DNA of 64,000 nucleotides. Origin: JAPKYZ01 sp033763835. GTDB lineage: Bacteria > Acidobacteriota > Terriglobia > Bryobacterales > Bryobacteraceae. The notes under the pieces were generated by a model, which saw only the letters and a program-made list of their open reading frames with translations, ran no database searches and was not told the origin of the DNA. Below are positions 9,701 through 17,197 of the stretch, one piece after another. The DNA is taken from assembly GCA_033763835.1 (NCBI GenBank), contig JANRJS010000038.1:124001-188000 (forward strand), in the 5' to 3' direction. A program made the translations under genes and the position numbers. Each line of letters starts with the position of its first letter. Position 1 is the first letter of the stretch.

Positions 9701-12700
9701 TGCAAAGAAGCCGCCGGTACGGAACCCGGTTGCAGCAAGCCCATCATCACGGCGCGGTGCGTGTCGAGGAACCGGCTCATCAATCGGTGGTGGCCCTGGA
9801 TCGCCTGCTCGAGGACAGTGCCCTCGAGCGCGGGCGCTTCCTCGACCGGGGAGTGCGCGGCCACGGCGGGCACGCGCGGGGGTGTGGAATCGTTGCGCAT
9901 TTTCACCTCGCTACGAACGGAAACGGATGGTGCGGGGGGGGCCGGAGCCGCGACGGCAACCGGGGCCGTTACGGGACCGGCGGGAGCGGAAGCGGGCGCG
10001 GATGCGGACCCATTCTCTTCCCCACGCAAAAGTTTGAATTCGGGGTTCACCCGGCCCGGATTCTCGTACGGACCGGTGAGTTTCAGATACTCGGAGGCGG
10101 GATACGCCTTGCCGTTGTGCACCACCCAAGAGGCGGGCGGCGGAGCGGTGGGCTTCGACTCGGCCAGCAACTTCGCGAGCGGTAGATTCTTCGCCGTCCG
10201 GCCCTCGAACAATTGCCAGCCGTGGAACGGTACGCCCGCGGCGGCCAATTGCGCGACCGCATGCGCGAACGGAATCAGGCCGTGTTTGCCGGAAGCTTCG
10301 AATTGAACCGCTAGATGCTCGCGGTCGCCCAGCGTTCGCGAGGCGAGTCCCGTAAGCACACGGCCCGGGCCGCACTCGACGAAGATGCGCGCGCCCGCTT
10401 CGTACATGGCGTCGATCTCGTTGGCGAACCGGACGGGCTTCACTAGATGCTCGACGAGCGTGGCGCGGATGGCACTGGGGTCCGCCGGGTGCGGCGCGAC
10501 GTGCGTGTTCGAGTAGACGGGGAAGCGCGGCGCGGCGAGATTCGTTTCGGCGAGTCCTTGGGCCAGCGGTTCCTTCGCTCCGGCGACCAGTTCCGAATGG
10601 AAGGCGCAGGCGACGGGGATGCGCTTGCCCGCGATTCCCGCGGCCTTGAGTTTGTCGAGCGCGGAGGTTACTCCGGCTTCGGTGCCCGAGATCACGGTCT
10701 GGCGCGGGGAATTCAGATTCGCGATCCACACCCCGGCGATACCTTCGATTTGCGCGGCGGTTTTCGTTTCGTCCGCGTCTACGGCGGCCATCGTGCCCAG
10801 TTCGCCCTTCGCGCTCTCGATAATGACGCGCCCGCGCAATTCGCTCAAGCGGATCAATTCCGCAACGGTCATCGCGCCCGCCGCGCACAGCGCCGCGAAT
10901 TCGCCGTAGCTGTGTCCGGCGGCCATATCGGGAGCGACGCCCAATTGCGACAGCACGCGGAACATCGCCATGTCCGCCGCGCCCAACGCGGGTTGCGCGA
11001 CGTTGGTCGCCTTTAGAGCCGTTTCGTTCGCCTTCTGCACTTCGTCGCGGAAGACCGGCGGCGGGAAAATGTACTGGCTAAGCGGCTTGCCGAGCTGCAG
11101 GTCGAGGGCCCGGTCCGCTTCTTCGAACGCGCGGCGCGCGGCGGGGAATGCGACGGCCAGATCGGCGAGCATGCCCGGCGTTTGCGAACCTTGGCCGGGG
11201 AACAGAAACGCGACCTTCGCATTTGCCATAGGCGCGGGCGCGAAATAAACGCCCTTCGGATCGCGATGCGCGACACCCGCCGCGACAACGGTTTTGGCGG
11301 CGGCGAGTTTGTCGGCGAATTCGCCGAGCGATGCGGCGACGATCGCGAGACACATCGGTCCCGCATTACGTCCGTGTTGCCAATAAACGGCGGCGGCGAG
11401 TTCGGCGAGCGCCGGTTGCGATCCGGCGGCGAGTTCTCTCGCAACCCCATCGATCGCACCGGTCAATGCCGCGCTATCGGCGGCGCGAAATAGGAACAAC
11501 TCGACCGGCCATTCGGTCAGCGGCGTGGGTTCGTCGAGAATGCCGTCCGGCGCGACATACTCTTCGAGCACGGTGTGGAAGTTCGTCCCGCCGAAGCCAA
11601 ACGCGCTCACGCCCGCGCGCCGGGGAGCGCCATCGAGCCGCGATAGCCAGGGCCGCGTCTCGGTGTTGATGTAAAGCGGACTCTCCTCGAACTTCACCTT
11701 CGGATTCGGCTCGGTGACGTTCAGCGTCGGCGGCAACGTCTTCGTGCGCAGCGCGAGCGCCGCTTTGATCAATCCCGCGAAACCGGCCGTGCACTTGGTG
11801 TGGCCGATCATGCTCTTCACCGATCCCAGTGCGATGGTCTGCCGGGCCGCGCCGGTTTGCCCGAAGTAAGTAGTCAGCGACTCGGCTTCCGTTCGATCGC
11901 CGACCACGGTTCCGGTGCCGTGCGCTTCGATCAGACCCACCGTAGCGGGATCGAATCCGGCTTTCTTGTACGCTCGTTCAAGCGCGCGCATTTGCCCGAT
12001 GGGGCGCGGCGCGGTAAGCCCTTTGTCCTTGCCGTCGCTCGACGCGCCCACGGCTTTAATGACCGCGTAGATCGTGTCGCCGTCGGCTTCCGCGTCTTCC
12101 AAGCGCTTCAAAATCGCGACGGCGAGACCTTCGCTAATCACGATGCCGTCGGCGTTGGCGTCGAAGGTGCGCGGCACGCCGGTGGGCGATAGCGCGTGCG
12201 TTTTCGAGAAGCAGAGATAGCCGAACGCGGTCTGCATTAAGTCGACGGCGGCGGCGACCACCACTTCGCTCGACCCGCTTTCGAGTTCCGCGACGCCGTT
12301 GCGTAATCCGGCGAGCGCGGTGGCGCAGGCGGCGTCGACGATGTAGTTGGTACCGCCGAAATCGAAACGATTGGCGACTCGACCGGACACGACGTTGAGG
12401 AGCAAGCCGGCGAAGGAGTCCTCGGTCCACTCGGGCAACTCGCCGCCGACCTTTTCGATAAGCGCGGCGGAATCGGCCAGCGTGCCGCCCGCTCGGTCGA
12501 TGAAATGCGGCAGCATGCTGCGGAATCCATACGCCTGCCCCAACTCCGCGACGCCGCCGCCGGTGCCGACGATGCAAGCCGTCTGTTGCTTGTCATAGAC
12601 GCGCGCGTCGTAGCCCGAATCGGCCAGCGCGCGGCGCACCATCTCGAGCGTCACCAGTTGCATCGGCTCGATCGACGGCAGCGACATGGGCGGCATGCCG

Positions 12701-14985
12701 AACTTCAGCGGCTCGAACACGAAATCGCCGATGAAGCCGCCCCACTTCGAGTAGACCTTGTCCCGGGCGCGGCGGTCGGCGTCGAAGTAGACGTCGATAT
12801 CCCAGCGGCCTTTGGGCACAAGCCCGATCGCGTTGCGGCGGTGAAGAATGTTCTGCCAGTACTGCGAGTAATCGTCGGCCTGCGGGAAGACGCCCGAGAA
12901 TCCGACGATGGCGATGTCGCCCGAGCGGGTTTCCGAACGGAATCGCGCGGCCCGTTCGGCCAGCAGTTCGCCCGCGCGCGCCACTTCGGCGTGCAGTTGG
13001 GCGACCGTTACGACTTCGCTGCGCAGCGCGGCCACTTGGCCGATCATGTACATGCCTTCGCGGCGCTGTGTCTCTTCGTCGATGGTTACGTATTCGGCTC
13101 GGCCGTCGGGCGTGTTGCGGCGGTCGACGCCTTTCGAGGCGATGCGCAAGCGGCCCAAATTCAGGCCTTCCAGCTTCTCGCGGATTTCTTCTTTCGGCGC
13201 GCCCTCGCGCATCAGGCGGCGTTTTTCGTTGTTGAACAGATCGCCGAACGGCGTCGCGGCGCAGCGCGTGGCGTGGCCGACACCGGATTCGACAAGGATG
13301 GTTTGTTCGCAGGCGATCGCCTCGCGCTGAAACTGGCCGGTGATCGCTCCGCCCGAAACGGCCTCTTCGGTGAATAGGTAAGCCGTGCCGAGCAGGACTC
13401 CCGCCGGTACGCCGCGCTCACTCAACGGAGCGACGATCGCCGCCGCCATGGCCGCCGAGCGCGCGTCGTGAATGCCGCCCGCGAAGGCGAAGCTGTAATC
13501 GCCAGGCTTTGAGGCGTTCGGTCCGCGCAGGTGATCGAGAATCACGCGGACCATCTGGTCCCAGAGCACGAAGCTCGACCGCGGGCCGACGTGCCCGCCG
13601 CACTCGCGGCCCTCGAAGATGATCCGGCGCGCGCCCTGGTCGAGAAAATTGCGCAGCAATTCGGGCGAAGGCACGTGCAGGTAGGTGGCGGTGCCGTCGC
13701 GCTCGAATTCCTTCGCCATGTCCGGACGCCCGCCCGCGATGACGGCGAACGGCGGCTTGATCTTGCGGACTTCGGCGAGTTGCTCGTCTCGCAGTTCCTT
13801 CGGGACGAACCCGAGAATACCCACGCCCCACGGGCGCCGTCCGAGTTTCTCGTGCGTTTCGGCCAGCAGCTTGCCTACGGGACCGCCGCGCATCAGCGCC
13901 AGCGCAAGAAACGGCAGTCCGCCGCCCTCGGCCACGGCCAGCGCGAAATCGGCGCGGTCGCTCACGCGCGTCATGGGACCTTGCAGGATCGGGTAACGCA
14001 GCCCGTGCGATTCGGCCAGCGGTCCGCCTTCGCGCAGTACGTTGTGACGGGCGGCGGCGCGCAACTGGCGATTGGCTTCCTTGGCGACGGTACGGCAAGC
14101 CGCGCCTACGCTTCGGAACCGGGCGGCGAAATACGGCGCGAAGCAGGCGTCCTGCCCGGCGAGAATCAGTTCCTTCGCGGCGGCGCGTTCGCGAACCAGG
14201 TTTCGCCAAGCGGCGATCGTCTCGGGCGCCGAACCGGCATGTAGACCCTCGGTCTCTTCGAACTTGCGCAGGTCGAAAAACGCCGTTTCGCCGGGACGCG
14301 AATAGCCCCGGTATCGCGCGGGCGAATCTTGTCCCAGAACGGCCGTCTCGCTGCCGTCCATTCGCGCAATCTTGCTCTTGACCGCTTCCGGCAGGTTCGA
14401 TTCGTCGAGCAGCGCAAGCTGCCAGTCGAGAATCGCGCCCGACGCTCCGGCCGCGAGACAAGCCGCGCCCGTGTGAACGCCGATGCCGCCATGGGCGAAT
14501 ACGGGAACGCCGACCAGCGGCAGAATCCGCTGTAGCAGGATGAACGTGGTCTCTTCGCCTACCCGGCCGCCCGCTTCGTTGCCTTTGACGACGATACCCG
14601 CCGCTCCGGCTTTCTCGGCGGCTACAGCTTCTTCGGCGGTGACGGCGGTGGCGAAAACGCGCGCTCCGGTGCGCCGCGCCCGCTCGATCGAGGGAATGGC
14701 GAATAGCCCGCCCGCGACGACAATCGTGTGCGGTTGCGGACGTCCGGCGAGCGCCTTTTCCCAAGCCTCGTCGAATTCGGATACGGCAATAGAGTACGGA
14801 GCTCCGGAAGCGGCGAGCCGGTCGAGATCCATTAAGCAAGCGGCGGCGGCGAGATACTCGAACGACGCGCCGCCCAAAAATCCGGCGGCATGCGCGGCGC
14901 CCGCCAGCGCGGCATTGGGATAGCCGGGCGGGCTGAGCGCCAGGATTTCAAAAGCGGCCCCGGGACGGGGATCCGGATTCTTCAT
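6730..14985 (-). CDS. PUFA-synthase-like megasynthase: NPD-NPD-KS-AT-ACP-KR-DH
   Basis: A 2751-aa protein. Two tandem FMN-type TIM-barrel domains of the nitropropane-dioxygenase/PfaD class come first (about 1-300 and 330-650; motifs NEAGGRVG near 135 and ECGGHVG near 460). The ketosynthase (about 689-1130) has Cys887 in DAACATA. The acyltransferase has FPGQGSQ and Ser1359 in GHSYGE. A single carrier domain has Ser1878 in LGVDSIKRVEI, a form typical of PUFA synthases. A ketoreductase (about 2165-2400; VTGGARGIT, SSVSGRYGN) and a hotdog dehydratase (DHQIDGRGVLP, DSALQ) complete it. One polypeptide thus carries condensation, loading, reduction, dehydration and probably enoyl reduction. The ATG at 14985 is chosen because GGAGGA lies 8 nt upstream; the frame stays open 13 codons further. 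The product is probably an unusual acyl chain rather than a canonical omega-3 fatty acid, since only one carrier is present (inference). Confidence 0.93.
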   Translation of the reverse strand: MKNPDPRPGAAFEILALSPPGYPNAALAGAAHAAGFLGGASFEYLAAAACLMDLDRLAASGAPYSIAVSEFDEAWEKALAGRPQPHTIVVAGGLFAIPSIERARRTGARVFATAVTAEEAVAAEKAGAAGIVVKGNEAGGRVGEETTFILLQRILPLVGVPVFAHGGIGVHTGAACLAAGASGAILDWQLALLDESNLPEAVKSKIARMDGSETAVLGQDSPARYRGYSRPGETAFFDLRKFEETEGLHAGSAPETIAAWRNLVRERAAAKELILAGQDACFAPYFAARFRSVGAACRTVAKEANRQLRAAARHNVLREGGPLAESHGLRYPILQGPMTRVSDRADFALAVAEGGGLPFLALALMRGGPVGKLLAETHEKLGRRPWGVGILGFVPKELRDEQLAEVRKIKPPFAVIAGGRPDMAKEFERDGTATYLHVPSPELLRNFLDQGARRIIFEGRECGGHVGPRSSFVLWDQMVRVILDHLRGPNASKPGDYSFAFAGGIHDARSAAMAAAIVAPLSERGVPAGVLLGTAYLFTEEAVSGGAITGQFQREAIACEQTILVESGVGHATRCAATPFGDLFNNEKRRLMREGAPKEEIREKLEGLNLGRLRIASKGVDRRNTPDGRAEYVTIDEETQRREGMYMIGQVAALRSEVVTVAQLHAEVARAGELLAERAARFRSETRSGDIAIVGFSGVFPQADDYSQYWQNILHRRNAIGLVPKGRWDIDVYFDADRRARDKVYSKWGGFIGDFVFEPLKFGMPPMSLPSIEPMQLVTLEMVRRALADSGYDARVYDKQQTACIVGTGGGVAELGQAYGFRSMLPHFIDRAGGTLADSAALIEKVGGELPEWTEDSFAGLLLNVVSGRVANRFDFGGTNYIVDAACATALAGLRNGVAELESGSSEVVVAAAVDLMQTAFGYLCFSKTHALSPTGVPRTFDANADGIVISEGLAVAILKRLEDAEADGDTIYAVIKAVGASSDGKDKGLTAPRPIGQMRALERAYKKAGFDPATVGLIEAHGTGTVVGDRTEAESLTTYFGQTGAARQTIALGSVKSMIGHTKCTAGFAGLIKAALALRTKTLPPTLNVTEPNPKVKFEESPLYINTETRPWLSRLDGAPRRAGVSAFGFGGTNFHTVLEEYVAPDGILDEPTPLTEWPVELFLFRAADSAALTGAIDGVARELAAGSQPALAELAAAVYWQHGRNAGPMCLAIVAASLGEFADKLAAAKTVVAAGVAHRDPKGVYFAPAPMANAKVAFLFPGQGSQTPGMLADLAVAFPAARRAFEEADRALDLQLGKPLSQYIFPPPVFRDEVQKANETALKATNVAQPALGAADMAMFRVLSQLGVAPDMAAGHSYGEFAALCAAGAMTVAELIRLSELRGRVIIESAKGELGTMAAVDADETKTAAQIEGIAGVWIANLNSPRQTVISGTEAGVTSALDKLKAAGIAGKRIPVACAFHSELVAGAKEPLAQGLAETNLAAPRFPVYSNTHVAPHPADPSAIRATLVEHLVKPVRFANEIDAMYEAGARIFVECGPGRVLTGLASRTLGDREHLAVQFEASGKHGLIPFAHAVAQLAAAGVPFHGWQLFEGRTAKNLPLAKLLAESKPTAPPPASWVVHNGKAYPASEYLKLTGPYENPGRVNPEFKLLRGEENGSASAPASAPAGPVTAPVAVAAPAPPAPSVSVRSEVKMRNDSTPPRVPAVAAHSPVEEAPALEGTVLEQAIQGHHRLMSRFLDTHRAVMMGLLQPGSVPAASLQAPAAAPRLAAPMPAPRAVAPVQAPAPVPVAAAPAPLAPTPVPAPVAPAPVIATPPPVAAPVAVAVAAAAAPTPAAGRPSKEEITSKLVALVSARTGYPPEMLGLDLDLEGDLGVDSIKRVEIFGSLQNESILPASAVEGEIETLSKLKTLRAIIDWVDAKAAELAGGAAPAATASVNGTAPPKPEPPGATRMLVEVGGTAAAEDSPSPFPQAVLISDDGYGVARTFAETLSSRGIRNWVIARPEQLEEARAALGPISHLVHLAALAPAGEPTDFLPRVAHEVKWPYLLTRALASDIRKANGGVLAATRLGGAFGFLEPSRAFSPASGGVVGFVKAVSREWTECAVRAVDFETQATADFIAEKLFAELCSRDGILEAGYRAGERVTLRSVPAPLTPGEEAIRLDRDSVVLVTGGARGITAEIALELAGAWGSKFILLGRSPLPPDREAADIAGLDDKALKGAIMDRMTTIGQRPTPALVDGEIKKIKRDREIRANIAALRAASALVEYHPVDVCDADAFSALIGKIYSAHGRIDGVLHGAGVIEDKLIEDKTPESFDRVLAPKLVGAQVLARTLRAESLQFIAFFSSVSGRYGNRGQCDYAAANEVLNKLAARLNDRWPGRVVSFDWGPWRTEGGMVSAQLAERFAKAGVEMIPVPAGRRAFIDELRYGAKKDYEVVFGGPLNISPKPSPKTSTTTTATMAVPSVLKPATATETPDGVEFLLDTSTAVHRYLNDHQIDGRGVLPMAMALEFFAQAASARFGPIAAIRDHSVLKGVQYPAGGGAIPLRLSVKRAGPSAECELRSADGKTLHYRATADFQGAAPSLPKLELRNPRPAPLAAREAYDTWLFHGPLFEGIATIDSIGENGIVGALKSSNPAQLFSDHRTGEWIADPVVVDSALQLLIVWSRAYLDQMVLPSRLGAFHRIAKLSAPGPIRCEIHVEHKPGVPTLRNQLVFFDAAGQPLAYMQDMEITASRALNRLEKASFAMERA

Positions 14986-15059
14986 CGATTTTCTCCTCCA
15001 ACGACCGCGCCCGTTCCGGGCCACAAACTCACGGTAGCGTAGGCGTTTGGAGGCCCTGA

Positions 15060-15072
15060 CCGGGGGCCCCGG
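15060..15072. other. GC-rich perfect palindrome upstream of the first megasynthase
   Basis: CCGGGGGCCCCGG forms 6-bp arms around one central base, 75 nt before the megasynthase start. No U-run follows on the minus strand, so a classical terminator is unlikely. It could be a protein-binding site or a pause hairpin between the sulfatase-fold gene and the megasynthase. Confidence 0.4.
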
Positions 15073-15114
15073 CTGACAACCGCCCAGAAATGCGTTTATC
15101 GGCTCGACCGGGCC

Positions 15115-15972
15115 TTAGCGCAGTTTCCCTTCGATAAACGGAACTTCGAAAACCTTCTCGTGCATGATCGGCCCGTGGCCGAAATAGCCGCCTTCTCCGA
15201 ATAGTTCGCCGTGATCCGCCGTGATCGTGATCCAGGTATCTTCGGGGACCTTGTCGAACAGCGCCTCGACCACGCGGTCCAGATACTCGACGGCCTCGAT
15301 TTGGCGGTGCTGCAACTCGGCCAGCTTCTTCTCGTCGAAAAACTTGCCCTCACCCTCGCCCGAGTCGCCCGCCGTAACGTCCTCGTCCAGCCGCTTGAAA
15401 ACGCCGTGCACCCCGCTAATGCGCGGCCACAGGTTCGGAGGCTCGTCCGGCAACGCGTACGGATAGTGAGTTTCGCCGACATTGAGCAAGTAGAACGAGG
15501 GCTGTTCTTCGGAAAATTTCATCTCGTTCACCATCGCCATCATGTCGTTGTGCTTCGGCATGAGTTTGTACGAATCGAAGCCGTGATTGATCAGCGTCTT
15601 CGGATTTAGCACCGGCAACGACACCATCGCGTGGGTCTTGTACCCTAAAGAATCCTTCAAGTATGAAGGAAGATTCATTTTCGGAATGAGCGACTTGAAT
15701 TCGAGTTTTTCTTGTCCTAAACGGTCGGCGAATTTCAGGAAATCTTTCTTGTAATACTCGGAAGCGTATACATTCTGCGGACTTGCGTGAGGAAGAAGGC
15801 CCATTAGCAAGTTGTAATGGGATGGGGCGGTCCAGGAGGCGTAAGACCAGCGCTTCTCGATCTCTCCTAATCGTCTGATAACAGGGGTCTTCGCCGAAAG
15901 TAGCGCATCGAAGCGGCAGCTATCGAAGATAACCAAAACGAAATTATTGCCCGGCTTCCTCTGCGATGACAT
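15115..15972 (-). CDS. Sulfatase-fold (alkaline phosphatase superfamily) hydrolase or transferase
   Basis: A 285-aa protein with the sulfatase/alkaline-phosphatase fold: VIFDSCRFDAL with metal-binding Asp17 at the N-terminus and ITADHGELFGEGG...GHG near the C-terminus. The position that carries the formylglycine signature CxPxR in true sulfatases reads SWTAPSH (46-52), so a Thr or Ser, not a modified Cys, would be the nucleophile. That points to phosphate or phospho-group chemistry or an untested activity rather than classical sulfate-ester hydrolysis. It is shorter than most sulfatases (usually 450-550 aa) and has no signal peptide or membrane segment. It lies 129 nt upstream of the first megasynthase on the same strand and may belong to that locus. 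The fold is clear; the substrate is not. Confidence 0.8.
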   Translation of the reverse strand: MSSQRKPGNNFVLVIFDSCRFDALLSAKTPVIRRLGEIEKRWSYASWTAPSHYNLLMGLLPHASPQNVYASEYYKKDFLKFADRLGQEKLEFKSLIPKMNLPSYLKDSLGYKTHAMVSLPVLNPKTLINHGFDSYKLMPKHNDMMAMVNEMKFSEEQPSFYLLNVGETHYPYALPDEPPNLWPRISGVHGVFKRLDEDVTAGDSGEGEGKFFDEKKLAELQHRQIEAVEYLDRVVEALFDKVPEDTWITITADHGELFGEGGYFGHGPIMHEKVFEVPFIEGKLR

Positions 15973-16246
15973 GAGCGATTAGTGTAACCGACTTCGGGTG
16001 TCCGGCGCCAATCAAAATTCCTTTCGATACTCCGCCGTGATTTCTATCTTGCAGGCGTTCGGCGTGGAAGTCCACGCTGTCTCAATGTATTACGTACCAG
16101 ACGGTACTAGCCCACCCCTTTAAGGGTACGCTTAGCGCTTGACCGACCGCCCGAAGTCGGCTATTCTCTACCAAGTCCGGGCCGCCACCCAAGTGGCTAA
16201 GTTTAACTGGATCGTCAACTTCGGCTAGTCGCAGGACCAGACGCAA

Positions 16247-16330
16247 GTTTCGAAATCCCACACAGCACGATGGGATTCGACGGGATCGGTACGGCAGGCC
16301 GAGTCGCAGGCCCGCTACCGTTTCGAAATC
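16247..16330. repeat. Pair of identical 11-bp direct repeats around a hairpin
   Basis: GTTTCGAAATC occurs at 16247-16257 and again at 16320-16330. Its core TTTCGAAA is self-complementary, so the copies can pair with each other or bind a dimeric protein. The second copy directly abuts the T-run of the terminator-like element, so alternative pairing could switch termination (inference). Confidence 0.6.
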
Positions 16331-16337
16331 TTTTTTT
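16287..16337 (+). terminator. Terminator- or attenuator-like hairpin with T7 run
   Basis: CGGTA (16287-16291) pairs with TACCG (16316-16320), with further GC pairing inside, and a run of seven T follows at 16331-16337. Ten bases, the GTTTCGAAATC repeat minus its first G, separate stem and T-run, which is longer than in a textbook terminator. It lies about 80 nt upstream of the permease start, as attenuators do. Confidence 0.4.
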
Positions 16338-16418
16338 GATATTACGGATCGCCGGGTGTGTGCCTACACAGCCGCGAGCCGGTTTCGGTTCCAAAAGAAC
16401 CCTGGGGGGACGCGATCA

Positions 16419-17183
16419 ATGGCCGACGGTTACAGTCTCGTTCTTATGAGCTTTCTCGCGGGTGTACTGGTGGGTCTCACCAGTATGGGCGGAGCGGCTC
16501 TCATCACTCCCTTTCTCATTTTGGTCGTGGGTGTACGTCCTGTACTTGCTGTAGGTACCGATCTGGTTTACGGTTCCGTAACCAAGATCGTTGGGGCGGC
16601 GATGCACTGGAAACAGGGCACGGTCGATGTTGGGTTGGCGCTTCGCTTAGCCATTGGCAGCATACCCGGCGGTGTGGCGGGTGTGCTGATAATTCGTCAA
16701 CTCACCGCTTCGGGGCGAAACGTCGACGAGGGTCTGCGTCACGTTTTAGGTGTTGTTTTGGTCTTAGTGGCCGCCGCCGTGTTGGCGCGGGCTTTCGACA
16801 TACTGCCGCAGGGTTGTCCGGATTGGCTGCGCCGTAACGAGCGGGCGGCGACGATCGCTTGGGGTGCGTTTGTCGGACTGGCCGTCGGGTTGACCTCGGT
16901 CGGCAGTGGATCGTTGATGGTTCCCTTCTTACTCATGCTGAATCCTTTACGTCCGGCGGAAGTGGTAGGTACGGACGTGTTTCATGCGGCTCTTCTCGTA
17001 ACCGCCACGGCGGCCTTGCATTCGCAGGCGGGGAATGTGGATTGGTCCTTAATTCCTCACCTGCTGTTGGGTTCGCTGCCCGGCGTGCTTCTAGGCAGTT
17101 TTCTGGCGTCCCGCGTCCCCGCGCGCGGACTCAAGATCGGCCTAAGCATGCTTTTGTTCGCGACCGGTATCAAGCTTTTCTGA
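16419..17183 (+). CDS. TSUP-family (TauE/SafE) membrane permease
   Basis: A 254-aa integral membrane protein with seven or eight hydrophobic helices. Two homologous halves carry the family's Gly-rich start, seen as GVLVGLTSMGGAALITP and later GLAVGLTSVGSGSLMVP. TSUP proteins move sulfite, sulfate, sulfonates or related anions; here the next gene encodes sulfate-activating enzymes, so sulfate or sulfite transport is the natural reading. The ATG at 16419 is preferred because GGGGGGA lies 8 nt upstream, just after a small hairpin; the frame extends 21 codons further upstream without a better start. Its stop touches the region of the sulfurylase start (TGATG), indicating a two-gene operon. Direction of transport cannot be told from sequence. 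Confidence 0.88.
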   Translation: MADGYSLVLMSFLAGVLVGLTSMGGAALITPFLILVVGVRPVLAVGTDLVYGSVTKIVGAAMHWKQGTVDVGLALRLAIGSIPGGVAGVLIIRQLTASGRNVDEGLRHVLGVVLVLVAAAVLARAFDILPQGCPDWLRRNERAATIAWGAFVGLAVGLTSVGSGSLMVPFLLMLNPLRPAEVVGTDVFHAALLVTATAALHSQAGNVDWSLIPHLLLGSLPGVLLGSFLASRVPARGLKIGLSMLLFATGIKLF

Positions 17184-17197
17184 TGGGGACCAAGCCA

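Larger units (their letters stand above)
15973..16418 (+). promoter_or_regulatory. 446-nt non-coding region, candidate structured leader RNA of the TSUP/sulfate-activation genes
   Basis: No convincing coding sequence lies here. On the plus strand a series of short perfect hairpins occurs: GCGTGG/CCACGC with loop AAGT (16062-16077), GTACC/GGTAC with loop AGAC (16094-16107), a CCCTT-T-AAGGG palindrome near 16117, CCGAC/GTCGG, GCCAC/GTGGC with loop CCAA, a 34-nt hairpin at 16287-16320 followed by a T-run, and GGTTC/GAACC (16387-16401) just before the ribosome site. The density of stems plus a terminator-like element ahead of the permease gene suggests a riboswitch, attenuator or independent small RNA. 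No known riboswitch class is recognised. Part of the region may instead hold a divergent promoter for the sulfatase-fold gene. Confidence 0.5.

Noticed and set aside
8641..10185. 514-codon open frame on the plus strand, very Gly/Arg-rich
   Set aside because: Antisense to the linker and carrier region of the first megasynthase; its low-complexity composition mirrors the Pro/Ala-rich linker.
13418..14839. 473-codon open frame on the minus strand
   Set aside because: Alternative frame of the NPD domains of the first megasynthase; Arg-rich with no recognisable domain.
15060..15072. Rho-independent terminator before the megasynthase
   Set aside because: The palindrome is strong but is not followed by a U-run on the minus strand.
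16270..16330. Resemblance to the 5' end of tmRNA (GGATTCGACGGGAT followed by GGCAGGCCGAG)
   Set aside because: The match to the conserved tmRNA start is striking, but no pairing 3' acceptor stem, T-arm with CCA side or tag-peptide reading frame was found within the expected distance in either linear or permuted order; the permease gene begins too soon.
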